Positions 29,050-39,302 of a stretch of DNA of 64,000 bases are shown in pieces. The stretch spans positions 1 through 64,000 of the forward strand of contig JAFEFC010000020.1 in NCBI GenBank assembly GCA_018240785.1, written 5' to 3'. The first letter of the stretch is position 1. The number at the start of each line of letters is the position of its first letter. The stretch is from Pseudomonadota bacterium. Its GTDB lineage: Bacteria; Pseudomonadota; Gammaproteobacteria; Burkholderiales; Rhodocyclaceae. The position numbers and the translations under genes were made by a program. The notes under the pieces were generated by a model. It was given only the letters and a program-made list of their open reading frames with translations, was not told where the DNA came from and did no database searches.

Positions 29050-30163
29050 GGCGGTCGAGATCCTCGACCGGCGTGAGGAGCCGCAGCGTGGGCGCGCTGG
29101 CGGTGGCCGCGCTGCGCGTGACGAGGATGCGCCGCCGCGCGGTCGCGATGCTCACCTGAACGCCGATCCGCGTGGCCCGCGCGCGCCGCATCCCGGTCGT
29201 GGGGGTGGTCACTCGCGCACCGAGGGTGAAGGCGCCCTGCGGCCCGATGCCCATCACTCCGCGCTGGGGCGTCCCGAGCGCGGCGAGCGCCCGCAGCGTG
29301 GCGCCGGCGGGCGCGGGCCGAGTGGAGGGCAGGGTGGCGGACGTAACGCGCCGACCGTGCTGGCCGAGCCGGAACGGCTGCAGAAGGTGCTGGCACAGGC
29401 GGGGGTGGCCTCGCGCCGCGAGATCGAGGAGCTGGTGATCGCCGGACGGATCTCGGTCAATGGCCTGCCGGCCTCGCTGGGCCAGAAGATCGGCCCGGGC
29501 GATCGCGTCAAGGTCAATGGCAAGCTGATCCCCCTGCGTTTCGCGCAGCGCTCGCCGCGCGTGCTGATCTATCACAAGCCCGAGGGCGAGATCGTGTCGC
29601 GCGACGATCCCGAAGGTCGCCCCACGGTGTTCGAACGCCTGCCGGTGCTGCGCAAGGGGCGTTGGCTGGCGGTGGGCCGGCTGGACTTCAATACCTCGGG
29701 CCTGCTGCTGTTCACCAACGACGGCGAGCTCGCCAACCGGCTGATGCATCCGCGCTACGAACTGGATCGCGAATACGCGGTGCGCGTGCTCGGCGAACTG
29801 ACCGAGGAGCAGGCGCGCTCGCTCACCGAAGGCATCCAGCTTGAGGACGGCGCCGCGCGCTTCAACGGCCTGCGCGACGAGGGCGGAGAAGGCGCCAACC
29901 ACTGGTATCGCGTCACCATCTCGGAAGGCCGCAACCGCGAGGTGCGGCGCATGTTCGAGGCGGTGGGCCTCACCGTGAGCCGCCTGATGCGCGTGCGCTA
30001 TGGTCCGGTCGAGCTTCCCGCGCGCCTCAAGCGCGGCATGTGGATGGAGATGCCGGAGGCCGAGGCCTGCCGGCTTGCTGGCTTGCCTGTGCCCCAGCGT
30101 CGGCCGGACGAGCGCGAGAAGCGTCCGCCCAAGCTGCATCACACGACGCCCAGGATGCGCTGA
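28991..30163 (+). CDS. rluB: 23S rRNA pseudouridine synthase B (RluB-type)
   Basis: A 390-residue enzyme. An S4 RNA-binding domain ([20 protein letters not shown]) is followed by the RsuA/RluB catalytic domain with the Asp motif [19 protein letters not shown] and [12 protein letters not shown]. RluB makes pseudouridine 2605 of 23S rRNA. The first about 125 residues are low-complexity, rich in Arg, Gly, Pro and Asp. I chose the TTG at 28991 because AAAGGA stands 9 nt before it; a TTG at 28973 is the alternative. Either start lies inside scpB. A GC-rich hairpin follows the stop. Confidence 0.9.
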   Translation: MSTPRKSNRPLRPPLKKKPEAVEILDRREEPQRGRAGGGRAARDEDAPPRGRDAHLNADPRGPRAPHPGRGGGHSRTEGEGALRPDAHHSALGRPERGERPQRGAGGRGPSGGQGGGRNAPTVLAEPERLQKVLAQAGVASRREIEELVIAGRISVNGLPASLGQKIGPGDRVKVNGKLIPLRFAQRSPRVLIYHKPEGEIVSRDDPEGRPTVFERLPVLRKGRWLAVGRLDFNTSGLLLFTNDGELANRLMHPRYELDREYAVRVLGELTEEQARSLTEGIQLEDGAARFNGLRDEGGEGANHWYRVTISEGRNREVRRMFEAVGLTVSRLMRVRYGPVELPARLKRGMWMEMPEAEACRLAGLPVPQRRPDEREKRPPKLHHTTPRMR

Positions 30164-30191
30164 GCCGAGACGGGCCTATTCCTCATGACTT

Positions 30192-30230
30192 GCCGGGTCG
30201 GCCCGCGACGATGCGGGTTTGCCCGGCTTT
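30192..30230 (+). terminator. Possible terminator after rluB
   Basis: GCCGGG (30192) pairs with CCCGGC (30222), and an inner stem CCCGC/GCGGG (30202/30213) stacks within. A short T-rich run follows. It overlaps the proposed rimP -35 element. Confidence 0.5.
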
Positions 30231-30248
30231 CGGTTTTGACGCTATAAT
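30219..30248 (+). promoter_or_regulatory. Promoter of the rimP-nusA-infB operon
   Basis: A perfect -10 TATAAT at 30243-30248 with TTGCCC 18 bp upstream at 30219-30224. Transcription would start near 30255, giving a leader of about 145 nt before rimP. Confidence 0.65.
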
Positions 30249-30353
30249 CAGCGGGCTTTGATGGACGGTTTTCTGAATGTGGCTGTATCGGACGCATTTG
30301 GCGGGCGATCTGTCATCCAGTTGTGACCAGCGGAACAGGGTGTGGTCGGCAGG

Positions 30354-30380
30354 AATGGGCGTTTCGCCCATTTTTTATTT
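30354..30380 (+). terminator. Intrinsic terminator or attenuator in the rimP leader
   Basis: An 8-bp perfect stem (30354-30361 with 30365-30372) with a TTT loop is followed by TTTTATTT. It ends 18 bp before the rimP ATG, so transcription must read through it to express rimP-nusA-infB from the upstream promoter. Confidence 0.75.
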
Positions 30381-30398
30381 GTGGCGCAGGTGGCGGTG

Positions 30399-30833
30399 AT
30401 GCGGGCAGGAATCGAAAATCTGATTGAACAGGTCGTGACCGGACTGGGGTTCGAACTCGTGGATGTCGAGTTCTCGCCCAAGGGACGGCTGCTGCGCGTC
30501 TTCATCGACATCGAGCGTGGCATCACCGTGGATGACTGTGCCACCGTCAGCAATCAGTTGCAGCGCGTGTTCGAAGTGGAGAACGTCGATTACGACCGGC
30601 TCGAGGTGTCCTCGCCGGGTCTGGATCGACCGCTGAAGAAGGCGATCGATTTCGAGCGCTTCGCCGGCAACGAGATCCAGTTGCGCTTGACGCTGCCGAT
30701 CAACAACCAGCGCAATTTCGTCGGTGTGCTCGAAGGGCTGCGTGACGGCGCCGTGGTGCTGACCACCGACAAGGGCGAGATGCAGTTTCCGCTCGAAGAC
30801 ATCGAAAAGGCACGCCTTGTACCCAAATTCTGA
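30399..30833 (+). CDS. rimP: Ribosome maturation factor RimP
   Basis: A 144-residue cytoplasmic 30S assembly factor. Conserved segments are LGFELVDVEF near the start, RVFIDIERGITVDDCATVS and YDRLEVSSPGLDRPLKKAIDFERF. The ATG at 30399 gives the family-like start; a GTG at 30381 and an ATG at 30342 are in frame but would overlap the terminator hairpin. It heads the rimP-nusA-infB-rbfA-truB operon, with nusA 27 bp downstream. Confidence 0.94.
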   Translation: MRAGIENLIEQVVTGLGFELVDVEFSPKGRLLRVFIDIERGITVDDCATVSNQLQRVFEVENVDYDRLEVSSPGLDRPLKKAIDFERFAGNEIQLRLTLPINNQRNFVGVLEGLRDGAVVLTTDKGEMQFPLEDIEKARLVPKF

Positions 30834-30860
30834 GACTGTGGAAGTGGAGGTTTTACTGAA

Positions 30861-32336
30861 ATGAGCCGCGAAATTCTGCTGCTTGTCGATGCACTGGCGC
30901 GGGAAAAGAACGTTGCCAAGGACATCGTGTTTGCCGCGCTCGAATCGGCGCTGGCCTCCGCGACCAAGAAGCGCATCCACGACGATGCCGACGTGGATGT
31001 CTCGATCGACCGCGAGACGGGCGATTACAAGTCTTACCGGCGCTGGGTGGTCCTGCCCGACGAAGAGGTCACCAACGACGAAGGCGAGATGGGCATCATC
31101 GACGCGCGCGAGATCAATCCCGACATCAAGGTCGGCGAGTACATCGAGGAGCCGCTCGAGTCGATCGACTTCGGTCGCATCGGCGCGCAGGCCGCCAAGC
31201 AGGTCATCCTGCAGAAGATCCGCGATGCCGAGCGCGAGCAGGTGCTGAACGACTTCCTTGAGCGCAAGGAATTTCTCGTGTCCGGCTCCATCAAGCGCAT
31301 GGAGCGCGGCAGCGCGATCATCGAGGTGGGCCGCATGGAGGCGGTGCTGCCCCGCGATCAGCAGATCCCGCGCGAGAACCTGCGCGTGGGCGACCGCGTC
31401 AAGGCCTATCTGCTCAAGATCGACCGCGGCGCCCGCGGCCCGCAACTGATCCTGTCGCGCACTGCGCCCGAATTCCTGATGAAGCTGTTCGAGCTCGAGG
31501 TGCCCGAGATCGAGGACGGCCTGCTCGAGATCAAGGCCTGTGCCCGCGACCCCGGGCTGCGCGCCAAGATCGCGGTGAAGTCGAACGATCCGCGCATCGA
31601 TCCGATCGGCACCTGCGTCGGCCTGCGCGGCTCGCGCGTCACTGCGGTGCGCAACGAGATCGGCGGCGAGCAGATCGACATCATCGTGTGGGCGTCGGAT
31701 CCGGCGCAGTTCGTCGTATCGGCGCTGCAGCCCGCCGAAGTCGTGTCCATCGTTGTTGACGAAGAGGCGCACGCGATGGATGTGGTGGTCGACGAGAACA
31801 ACCTCGCCATCGCGATCGGACGGAACGGCCAGAACGTGAAGCTCGCCTCCGAGCTGACGGGCTGGACGATCAACCTGATGAGCGAGCAGGAGTCGGCCGA
31901 GAAGACCGCCCAGGAGCAGCAGGGCCTGCGCGCGCTGTTCATGGAAAAACTGGACGTCGACGAGGAGGTCGCCGACATCCTGATCGAGGAGGGCTTCTCC
32001 TCGCTCGAAGAGATTGCCTACGTGCCGCTGGCCGAGATGCTCGAAATCGAGGCCTTCGACGAAGATACGGTCAATGAGCTGCGCAACCGCGCGCGCAATG
32101 TGCTGCTGACCGAGGCGATCGTCACCGAAGAGCAGTTGGAGAACGTCTCCGACGACCTGCTCAACCTCGACGGCATGGAAAGATCCCTTGCCGCAAGACT
32201 GGCCCAGAAGGGCATTCGTACCCGCGACGACCTCGCCGACCTCGCTGTCGACGAACTGGTCGAAATGGCCGGGATCGACGAAGAGCGAGCCAAGGCGCTG
32301 ATTTCCGTTGCGCGCGCCCATTGGTTCGAAGAATGA
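30861..32336 (+). CDS. nusA: Transcription elongation/termination factor NusA
   Basis: A 491-residue protein with the full proteobacterial domain set: N-terminal RNA-polymerase-binding domain (1 to about 125), S1 domain (about 130-200, [28 protein letters not shown]), KH1 and KH2 (about 200-345, [21 protein letters not shown] and [18 protein letters not shown]) and two helix-hairpin-helix acidic repeats (about 360-491). It modulates pausing, termination and antitermination, and in E. coli it autoregulates this operon by read-through of upstream terminators. Confidence 0.97.
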   Translation: MSREILLLVDALAREKNVAKDIVFAALESALASATKKRIHDDADVDVSIDRETGDYKSYRRWVVLPDEEVTNDEGEMGIIDAREINPDIKVGEYIEEPLESIDFGRIGAQAAKQVILQKIRDAEREQVLNDFLERKEFLVSGSIKRMERGSAIIEVGRMEAVLPRDQQIPRENLRVGDRVKAYLLKIDRGARGPQLILSRTAPEFLMKLFELEVPEIEDGLLEIKACARDPGLRAKIAVKSNDPRIDPIGTCVGLRGSRVTAVRNEIGGEQIDIIVWASDPAQFVVSALQPAEVVSIVVDEEAHAMDVVVDENNLAIAIGRNGQNVKLASELTGWTINLMSEQESAEKTAQEQQGLRALFMEKLDVDEEVADILIEEGFSSLEEIAYVPLAEMLEIEAFDEDTVNELRNRARNVLLTEAIVTEEQLENVSDDLLNLDGMERSLAARLAQKGIRTRDDLADLAVDELVEMAGIDEERAKALISVARAHWFEE

Positions 32337-32349
32337 TGGGAGGGCAGTA

Positions 32350-35184
32350 ATGGAACAGATGAGCGTGACCCAGTTTGCCGGCGAACTGAAAATGCCGGCC
32401 GCGGCGCTGCTCGAGCAGTTGAAGCGAGCCGGCGTCGACAAGACCGGCCCCGCCGACCTGCTGACCGAACAGGACAAGGCTCGGCTGCTGGAATACCTGC
32501 GCCGTGCGCATGGCGACAACGAGTCCAAGGGTAAGATCACCCTGACGCGCAAGCAGACCTCCGAGATCCGGGCGACCGACTCGACCGGCCGTGCGCGCAC
32601 GGTGCAGGTCGAAGTCCGCAAGAAGCGTACCTTCGTCAAGCGTGACGAGCTGGCCGCCGAGGTGGCGGCCGCTCCGGCCGAAGGCGTGCAGCCGGTCGAG
32701 CAGATGCTTCACGAGGAGCCGGCGCCAATCGAGGCCGCGGTGGAGGCCGTCGTCGAACCGGTGGTCGAGTTTGTGCCGGAGCCGGTGGCCGAGGTGCCTG
32801 CCGTGGCTGAGGCGGTCGAGCCGCCTGTCCCTGCTGCGGAACCCGAGCCGGTGACGGCGTCGGAACCTGAAGCTGAGCCGGCGGCGGTCGCCGAAGAAGC
32901 CGCGCCTGCTTCCGAAGAGAGCGAGCCGGTGACCAAGTCGACCACCACGCTGGTGCGTCCGAAGCCGGTTTCGATCAACGAACTGCTGAGCGACGAAGAG
33001 CGCGCTGCGCGGGAACGCGAGGCAGCCCGTGGGCGGGCGCTGGCCGAGCGCCAGGCCGCCGACCTGCGCGCGCGCCAGGAGCGCGAGAGCGCCGCACGTG
33101 CGGCAGCCGAGGCGCGCAAGGCCGAGGAAGAAGCCCGCCTGCGCGCCGAGCAGCAGAAGAAGGAAGAAGCGGCCAAACCTGCGCCGGCCAAGGGGCCGTC
33201 CGGAACCCTGCATCGCCCGGCCAAAACCGAGGACAAGGGTGCCAAGGAAGGGCGCCGCGGCGCTCCGGCGCCGGTGCGCGAAGCCGAAGGCGCGAAGCGC
33301 CGTGGCGGCCTGAAGACGCGTGGCGAAGTCGGCGCGACCACTGGCGGCTGGCGTGGCGGCGGCAAGGGCGGCGGTCGTCACGGCCGCGGGCAGGATGATC
33401 GCCAGGCTTTCCAGGCGCCCACCGAGCCCATCGTGCGCGAAGTGCACGTTCCCGAAACCATCACCGTGGCTGACCTCGCCCACAAGATGGCGGTGAAGGC
33501 AACCGAAGTGATCAAGACCCTGATGAAGATGGGTTCCATGGTCACGATCAACCAGGTGCTGGACCAGGAGACGGCGATGATCGTCGTCGAGGAGATGGGC
33601 CACCAGGCCTTCGCTGCCAAGCTGGACGAGCCCGATGCCTTCCTCGAGGAAGTGGAGCACAAGGACGTCGAGGTCCTGCCGCGCGCGCCGGTCGTGACCG
33701 TCATGGGTCACGTCGACCACGGCAAGACCTCGCTGCTCGACTACATCCGCCGCGCCAAGGTGGCGGCGGGCGAGGCCGGCGGCATTACGCAGCACATCGG
33801 CGCGTATCACGTCGAGACGTCGCGCGGCATGCTGACCTTCCTCGATACCCCGGGCCACGAAGCGTTTACCGCCATGCGTGCCCGCGGTGCGAAGGCGACC
33901 GACATCGTCATCCTGGTGGTGGCGGCCGACGACGGCGTGATGCCGCAGACGCGTGAAGCCATCCACCATGCCAAGGCGGCCGGCGTTCCGCTGGTGGTGG
34001 CGATCAACAAGATCGACAAGCCGGATGCCAACCCCGAGCGTGTCACGCAGGAGCTGATCGCCGAATCGGTGATTCCCGAAGCCTACGGCGGCGATGTGAT
34101 GTTCGTGCCGGTGTCGGCGAAGAAGGGCACCGGCATCGACGAACTGCTCGAGGCGGTGCTGCTGCAGGCGGAGGTGCTGGAGCTGATGGCGCCGGTCGAT
34201 TCGCCGGCGAAGGGCCTGATCATCGAGGCGCGCCTCGACAAGGGCCGTGGCCCGGTCGCGTCGCTGCTGGTGCAGTCCGGTACCCTGCGCAAGGGCGACG
34301 TGCTGCTCGCTGGCGGTACCTTCGGCCGCATTCGTGCCATGCTGGACGAGTACGGCAAGCAGATCGAGGAAGCCGGTCCGTCCATCCCGGTCGAGGTGCT
34401 CGGCCTGTCCGACGTGCCGGCAGCCGGTGACGAGGCGATCGCGCTTGCCGACGAGAAGAAGGCGCGGGAGATTGCGCTGTTCCGCCAGGGCAAGTTCCGC
34501 GACGTCAAGCTCGCCAAGCAGCAGGCGGCCAAGCTCGAGACCATGCTGGAACAGATGGCCGAGGGCGAGGTCAAGAGCCTGCCGCTCATCATCAAGGCCG
34601 ACGTGCAGGGTTCGCAGGAAGCGCTGGTGCAGTCGCTGCAAAAGCTCTCCACCGACGAGGTCCGGGTCAACGTCATCCACGCCGGTGTCGGCGCGGTGTC
34701 CGAGTCCGACGTCAACCTGGCGCAGGCTTCGGGTGCGGTCATCATCGGTTTCAACACCCGCGCCGATGCGGGTGCGCGCAAGCTGGCCGAAACCTTCGGT
34801 GTCGACATCCGCTACTACAACATCATCTACGACGCAGTGGATGAGGTGAAGGCAGCGCTGTCGGGCATGCTGGCGCCGGAGAAGCGCGAGGAGGTCATCG
34901 GCCTGGTCGAGATCCGCCAGGTATTCACGATCTCCAAGGTCGGCTCCGTGGCCGGCTGCTACGTGCTCGAGGGTACGGTCAAGCGTGGGTCCTCGGCACG
35001 CCTGCTGCGCAACCATGTGGTGCAATGGACGGGCGAGCTCGATTCGCTGAAGCGCTTCAAGGATGACGTGAAGGAAGTGAAGGCCGGCTATGAGTGCGGC
35101 CTGCAGCTCAAGAACTACAACGACATCCAGGAAGGCGACCAGCTCGAGATCTTCGAGATCAAGGAAGTGGCGAGGACGCTGTAA
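32350..35184 (+). CDS. infB: Translation initiation factor IF-2
   Basis: A 944-residue GTPase that brings initiator tRNA to the ribosome. The N-terminal IF2-N domain ([27 protein letters not shown]) is followed by a Glu/Ala/Val/Pro-rich linker (about 110-290) and a Gly-rich basic stretch, then a second IF2-N region near 370. The G domain has [17 protein letters not shown] (G1), [10 protein letters not shown] (G2), DTPGHEAF (G3) and NKIDKPDA (G4); domains II-IV follow. The ATG at 32350 has a GGGAGGG site 6 nt upstream. Confidence 0.98.
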   Translation: MEQMSVTQFAGELKMPAAALLEQLKRAGVDKTGPADLLTEQDKARLLEYLRRAHGDNESKGKITLTRKQTSEIRATDSTGRARTVQVEVRKKRTFVKRDELAAEVAAAPAEGVQPVEQMLHEEPAPIEAAVEAVVEPVVEFVPEPVAEVPAVAEAVEPPVPAAEPEPVTASEPEAEPAAVAEEAAPASEESEPVTKSTTTLVRPKPVSINELLSDEERAAREREAARGRALAERQAADLRARQERESAARAAAEARKAEEEARLRAEQQKKEEAAKPAPAKGPSGTLHRPAKTEDKGAKEGRRGAPAPVREAEGAKRRGGLKTRGEVGATTGGWRGGGKGGGRHGRGQDDRQAFQAPTEPIVREVHVPETITVADLAHKMAVKATEVIKTLMKMGSMVTINQVLDQETAMIVVEEMGHQAFAAKLDEPDAFLEEVEHKDVEVLPRAPVVTVMGHVDHGKTSLLDYIRRAKVAAGEAGGITQHIGAYHVETSRGMLTFLDTPGHEAFTAMRARGAKATDIVILVVAADDGVMPQTREAIHHAKAAGVPLVVAINKIDKPDANPERVTQELIAESVIPEAYGGDVMFVPVSAKKGTGIDELLEAVLLQAEVLELMAPVDSPAKGLIIEARLDKGRGPVASLLVQSGTLRKGDVLLAGGTFGRIRAMLDEYGKQIEEAGPSIPVEVLGLSDVPAAGDEAIALADEKKAREIALFRQGKFRDVKLAKQQAAKLETMLEQMAEGEVKSLPLIIKADVQGSQEALVQSLQKLSTDEVRVNVIHAGVGAVSESDVNLAQASGAVIIGFNTRADAGARKLAETFGVDIRYYNIIYDAVDEVKAALSGMLAPEKREEVIGLVEIRQVFTISKVGSVAGCYVLEGTVKRGSSARLLRNHVVQWTGELDSLKRFKDDVKEVKAGYECGLQLKNYNDIQEGDQLEIFEIKEVARTL

Positions 35185-35187
35185 GCG

Positions 35188-35601
35188 ATGCCCAAGGAGT
35201 ATTCCCGCAGCCAGCGCGTGGTGGAGCAGATCCGCCGCGAGCTGGCCGAGCTGATCCGGCTCGAGGTCAAGGATCCGCGTGTCGGCTTCATCACGCTGAC
35301 AGATGTCGAGATCACGCCCGACTACGCCCACGCCAAGGTGTATTTCACCTCGATGACGGGCGAGGCGGACGTGCCTGAGATCCTGCAGGGCTTGCGGCGC
35401 GCGAGTGGTTTCCTGCGCCGTGAACTGGGGCGGCGTGTGCGCATCCACACCACGCCCGAACTGCACTGGCACTACGACCGCTCGGTGGAAGAGGGCAGCC
35501 GCCTGTCGAAGCTGATCGACGACGTGGTGCGCGAGGATGAGGCGCGTCATCATGACGAGGCCGGCGCCGGCGATGAGCAGGGTGACGGTGACAAGTCCTG
35601 A
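35188..35601 (+). CDS. rbfA: 30S ribosome-binding factor A
   Basis: A 137-residue KH-like protein that helps mature the 16S rRNA 5' end and is needed for growth in the cold. Typical segments are YSRSQRVVEQIRRELAELIRLEVKDPRV, TLTDVEITPDYAHAKVYFT and RVRIHTTPELHWHYDRSVEEGSRL. The ending is acidic and His-rich (DEARHHDEAGAGDEQGDG). It begins 3 bp after infB and overlaps the truB start. Confidence 0.96.
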   Translation: MPKEYSRSQRVVEQIRRELAELIRLEVKDPRVGFITLTDVEITPDYAHAKVYFTSMTGEADVPEILQGLRRASGFLRRELGRRVRIHTTPELHWHYDRSVEEGSRLSKLIDDVVREDEARHHDEAGAGDEQGDGDKS

Positions 35602-36559
35602 GGCCCACCCGCAGCCCAAACGACAGAAGTCGCCGCAGCGCAGGATCGTGCGCCGCATCGTCGACGGCGTGCTGCTGCTCGACAAGCCGCAGGGTCTGAG
35701 CTCCAATCACGCGTTGCAGGCGGCGCGCCGCCTGCTCAACGCCGCCAAGGCGGGCCATACCGGCACGCTGGATCCGATGGCGACCGGCCTGCTTCCGCTC
35801 ACCTTCGGCGAGGCGACGAAGTTCTCGCAGATGCTGCTCGATGCCGACAAGACTTATGAGGCGGTGGTGCAGCTCGGCGTCGAGACCGACAGCGGCGATG
35901 CCGAAGGCAGGGTGGTCGCCACGCATCCGGTGGCGGTCACCGAGGCGGCCGTGGTGGAGGTCCTGTCGCGTTTCCGCGGCGACATCGAGCAGGTGCCGCC
36001 GATGTATTCAGCGCTCAAGCGCGATGGCAAGGCGCTCTACGAATATGCACGCGAGGGCATCGAGCTCGAACGCGAGGCCCGGCGAGTCACCATCCATGCG
36101 CTCGAGCTGCTGGCGTTCGACGGCGATCGCTTCGGCATCCGGGTGGCCTGCAGCAAGGGCACCTACATCCGGACGCTGGCGATGGACATCGGCGCCGCGC
36201 TTGGCTGCGGCGCACACCTGTGCGCGTTGCGGCGTACTCGCATCGGCGCGTTCGATGTGTCGGAGGCGGTGACGCTGGAGCGCCTCGAAGCCGCACCCGC
36301 TGATGAACGTGACGCGTTGCTGGCACCGGTGGATGCGCTGGTGGGCGAGTTCGACGTGGTCGCACTGACTGCCGAGGAGGCGACCTGGCTGCTGCAGGGG
36401 CGCACGCTGCGGCTGGCAAAGCAGGAGGCCCCTGGCCCTGTGCGCGCCTATGGTCCGCATGGGTTTCTCGGGCTCGCGCAGTGGCAGGCCGATGGCGCGC
36501 TCGCGCCGCGGCGGCTGATCGCCACCGGCACGGATGCGCCGGTCAACGCATCCGCATGA
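35573..36559 (+). CDS. truB: tRNA pseudouridine(55) synthase TruB
   Basis: A 328-residue enzyme that makes pseudouridine 55 in the T-loop of tRNAs. The domain starts with GVLLLDKPQGLSSNHALQ; the catalytic Asp is in GHTGTLDPMATGLLP; KTYEAVVQLG, PPMYSALKRDGKALYEYAREG and CSKGTYIRTLAMDIG follow, with a C-terminal PUA-like part. About 35 basic residues precede the core. The start is uncertain: ATGs at 35537, 35552 and 35573 are in frame, all overlapping rbfA; I chose 35573, with GAGG 12 nt upstream. Confidence 0.94.
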   Translation: MSRVTVTSPEAHPQPKRQKSPQRRIVRRIVDGVLLLDKPQGLSSNHALQAARRLLNAAKAGHTGTLDPMATGLLPLTFGEATKFSQMLLDADKTYEAVVQLGVETDSGDAEGRVVATHPVAVTEAAVVEVLSRFRGDIEQVPPMYSALKRDGKALYEYAREGIELEREARRVTIHALELLAFDGDRFGIRVACSKGTYIRTLAMDIGAALGCGAHLCALRRTRIGAFDVSEAVTLERLEAAPADERDALLAPVDALVGEFDVVALTAEEATWLLQGRTLRLAKQEAPGPVRAYGPHGFLGLAQWQADGALAPRRLIATGTDAPVNASA

Positions 36560-36565
36560 TATGGA

Positions 36566-36593
36566 TTGAGTTTTTGGGATGGCGGGGTATAAT
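36566..36593 (+). promoter_or_regulatory. rpsO promoter
   Basis: TTGAGT (36566-36571), a 16-bp spacer and a perfect TATAAT (36588-36593) lie between truB and rpsO, 41 bp before the rpsO ATG. This gives rpsO-pnp its own start in addition to operon read-through. Confidence 0.75.
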
Positions 36594-36634
36594 CCGCCGC
36601 TTCTGATTGGCAGAACACACGAGTAAAGACACAC

Positions 36635-36904
36635 ATGGCTCTTGATATCGCATCCAAGTCGAAGATCGTCTCCGACTTTCAGCGCGCCCAGGGCGACACC
36701 GGTTCGCCGGAAGTCCAGATCGCGCTCCTGACCGCCCGCATCAACGGTCTCGCCCCTCACTTCAAGGAGCACGCGAAGGATCACCATTCCCGCCGCGGCC
36801 TCCTGAAGATGGTGAGCCAGCGCCGCAAGCTGCTGGACTACCTGAAGGGCCGTAACGCCGACAGCTATCGCAATCTGATCGAGCGTCTCGGCCTGCGCAA
36901 GTAA
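36635..36904 (+). CDS. rpsO: 30S ribosomal protein S15
   Basis: An 89-residue four-helix protein that binds the 16S rRNA central domain and forms bridge B4. The sequence [40 protein letters not shown] and [12 protein letters not shown] is near-invariant in the family. A promoter with perfect TATAAT lies just upstream and a strong hairpin just downstream. pnp follows, the usual order. Confidence 0.98.
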   Translation: MALDIASKSKIVSDFQRAQGDTGSPEVQIALLTARINGLAPHFKEHAKDHHSRRGLLKMVSQRRKLLDYLKGRNADSYRNLIERLGLRK

Positions 36905-36954
36905 TTGCGTCCGTGACGAGCCTCACAGCGCCGATCAGGGCGACTTAAGCCAGC

Positions 36955-36993
36955 AAAGCCGGTGCGAGCCCATGCGGGTCGCGCCGGCTTTTG
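36955..36993 (+). terminator. Terminator/hairpin between rpsO and pnp
   Basis: Arms AAAGCCGG (36955-36962) and CCGGCTTT (36984-36991) extend inward through GCGA/TCGC and CCC/GGG, ending in TTTTG. In E. coli this interval carries the rpsO terminator and an RNase III site; the same dual role is possible here. Confidence 0.75.
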
Positions 36994-37110
36994 TCGTTTC
37001 GGTGGCCGATTCGCCCATCGCAGTCGCGGTCGGCGCTCGTCCTCTTGCGGGATCTGCTCCCGCCCATGCAGTTGTAGTTTGCTGCACTTCTTCGAAAAAG
37101 GAATCTTCCC

Positions 37111-39210
37111 TTGCCTAACGCCATCAAGAAAACCTTCGCCTACGGCGCGCACACCGTCACCCTCGAGACCGGCGAGATTGCCCGCCAGGCAGGTGGTGCC
37201 GTCGTCGTCAACATGGACGAGACCGTGGTGCTCGCGACCGTGGTCGGTGCCAAGGAAGCCCGTCCGGGCCAGGACTTCTTCCCCCTTACCGTCGATTACG
37301 TCGAGAAGTTCTACGCCGCGGGCCGTATTCCCGGCGGTTTCTTCAAGCGTGAGGGCCGCCCGAGCGAGAAGGAGATCCTCACCTCGCGCCTGATCGACCG
37401 CCCGATCCGACCGCTCTTCCCCGAGGGCTTCATGAATGAAGTCCAGGTCATCGTCACCGTGCTGTCGCTCAACCCCGAGATCGACCCCGACATTCCGGCA
37501 ATGATCGGCGCCTCGGCCGCGCTCGCGATCTCCGGCCTGCCCTTCAATGGCCCGGTCGGCGCCGCCCGCGTCGGCTACCTTGACGGGCAGTACATCCTGA
37601 ACCCCACTGCCACGCAACTGGAAGCGAGCGAGATGAACCTCGTCGTCGCCGGCACGCAGGCTGCGGTGCTGATGGTCGAATCGGAGGCGCAGGAGCTGCC
37701 CGAGCAGGTCATGCTCGGTGCCGTGGTTTTCGGCCACGAGCAGATGCAGACCGCGATCAAGGCGATCAACGAGCTGGTCGAAGTCGCCGGCAAGCCGGAA
37801 TGGGACTGGCAGCCGGCGCCCGCCAACGAGGCGCTGATCGCGCGCGTGACCGAGCTGGCCAAGGCCGGGATGGAAGAGGCCTTCCGCATCACCAGCAAGC
37901 AGGAGCGTTCGGCGCGCCTGTCCGAAATCCGCAAGCGCGTGATGGCGCAACTGACCGAAGGCGTGGAGAACCCGCCGTCGGCCAACGAGATCAAGGACAT
38001 CTTCTTCAATCTCGAGGCGGGCATCGTCCGCAGCCGCATCCTGAACGGCGAGCCGCGCATCGATGGTCGCGACACCCGTACCGTGCGTCCGATCGAGATC
38101 CGCACCGGCGTGCTGCCGCGCACCCACGGCTCGGCGCTGTTCACCCGCGGTGAGACGCAAGCGCTGGTGGTGGCGACGCTGGGCACCGGCCGCGACGAGC
38201 AGATCATCGACGCCATCGGTGGCGAGTACAAGGAGCGCTTCCTGCTCCACTACAACTTCCCGCCGTTCTGCACCGGCGAGACCGGCCGCTTCGGCATCAC
38301 CAAGCGCCGCGAAGTGGGCCATGGCCGCCTCGCCAAGCGCTCGCTGGTGGCGATGCTGCCGAAGGCCGAGGAGTTCTCCTACACGGTGCGGGTGGTGTCG
38401 GAAATCACCGAGTCCAACGGCTCGTCGTCGATGGCTTCCGTCTGCGGCGGCTCGCTGGCGATGATGGATGCAGGCGTGCCGCTGAAGGACCACGTTGCCG
38501 GCATCGCCATGGGCCTCATCAAGGAAGGCAACCGCTTCGCCGTGCTGACCGACATCCTGGGCGATGAGGACCACCTCGGCGACATGGACTTCAAGGTCGC
38601 CGGTACGGTGAATGGCGTCACCGGCCTGCAGATGGACATCAAGATCCAGGGCATCACCAAGGAAATCATGCACGCCGCGCTGGAGCAGGCCAGGGCCGGC
38701 CGGCTGCACATCCTGAGCCTGATGAAGCAGTCGCTGGCGGCGTCGCGCGGCGAGGTGTCCGAGTACGCACCGCGCATGATCAACATGAAGATCAACCCCG
38801 AGAAGATCCGCGATGTGATCGGCAAGGGTGGCGCAGTGATCCGCGCGCTGCAGGAAGAGACCGGCACCGTGATCGAGATCGAGGACGATGGTCAGATCAC
38901 GATCTCGTCGGTCAGCGCCGAAGGTGCGCAGGCCGCCAAGGCGAAGATCGAGGCGATCACCGCCGAAGTCGAGGTCGGCAAGGTGTATGAAGGCACGGTG
39001 ATCCGCCTGCTGGACTTCGGCGCCATCGTGAACATCATGCCGGGCCGCGATGGCCTGCTGCACGTGTCGCAGATCGCCAACGAGCGCGTCAATAACGTGG
39101 CCGACTACGTCAAGGAAGGCCAGGCGGTGCGCGTGAAGGTGCTCGAGACCGACGAGCGTGGCAAGATCCGCCTGAGCATGAAGGCGCTGCTGAACGAGAA
39201 CGCCGGCTGA
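37111..39210 (+). CDS. pnp: Polyribonucleotide nucleotidyltransferase (PNPase)
   Basis: A 699-residue phosphorolytic 3'-to-5' exoribonuclease, a trimer and degradosome component. It has two RNase PH domains (about 1-210 and 310-545; [23 protein letters not shown] and [23 protein letters not shown]), a linking helical domain, a KH domain ([20 protein letters not shown]) and a C-terminal S1 domain ([28 protein letters not shown]). The start is TTG at 37111 with AAAGGA 8 nt upstream; no ATG gives the family N terminus. Confidence 0.97.
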   Translation: MPNAIKKTFAYGAHTVTLETGEIARQAGGAVVVNMDETVVLATVVGAKEARPGQDFFPLTVDYVEKFYAAGRIPGGFFKREGRPSEKEILTSRLIDRPIRPLFPEGFMNEVQVIVTVLSLNPEIDPDIPAMIGASAALAISGLPFNGPVGAARVGYLDGQYILNPTATQLEASEMNLVVAGTQAAVLMVESEAQELPEQVMLGAVVFGHEQMQTAIKAINELVEVAGKPEWDWQPAPANEALIARVTELAKAGMEEAFRITSKQERSARLSEIRKRVMAQLTEGVENPPSANEIKDIFFNLEAGIVRSRILNGEPRIDGRDTRTVRPIEIRTGVLPRTHGSALFTRGETQALVVATLGTGRDEQIIDAIGGEYKERFLLHYNFPPFCTGETGRFGITKRREVGHGRLAKRSLVAMLPKAEEFSYTVRVVSEITESNGSSSMASVCGGSLAMMDAGVPLKDHVAGIAMGLIKEGNRFAVLTDILGDEDHLGDMDFKVAGTVNGVTGLQMDIKIQGITKEIMHAALEQARAGRLHILSLMKQSLAASRGEVSEYAPRMINMKINPEKIRDVIGKGGAVIRALQEETGTVIEIEDDGQITISSVSAEGAQAAKAKIEAITAEVEVGKVYEGTVIRLLDFGAIVNIMPGRDGLLHVSQIANERVNNVADYVKEGQAVRVKVLETDERGKIRLSMKALLNENAG

Positions 39211-39256
39211 GTCGTGCCGCTCGCCTCCCTCCGAATGGGGGGAGGCAGCAAAAACA

Positions 39257-39284
39257 AAAGGGACGCCGCGGCGTCCCTTTTTTT
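39257..39284. terminator. Bidirectional terminator between pnp and dksA
   Basis: A perfect 24-bp palindrome centred at 39268/39269 with A runs on one side and a run of eight or more T on the other. It can end both pnp (plus) and dksA (minus). Confidence 0.88.
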
Positions 39285-39302
39285 GTCGGTGGAGTTGATC
39301 GC

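Noticed and set aside
30261-30326. A 21-residue ORF in the rimP leader as a separate gene.
   Set aside because: No strong Shine-Dalgarno and no conservation data; mentioned in the findings as part of a possible attenuator, not annotated as a gene.
32660-33400. Repetitive Glu/Ala/Pro-coding stretch in infB that looks like a tandem repeat.
   Set aside because: It is the normal low-complexity linker of IF-2, with no exact DNA repeat units.
32161-35706. An 1181-codon minus-strand frame opposite infB.
   Set aside because: Same shadow effect. The composition is His/Leu/Arg/Gly-rich and lacks domains; infB is unmistakable on the plus strand.
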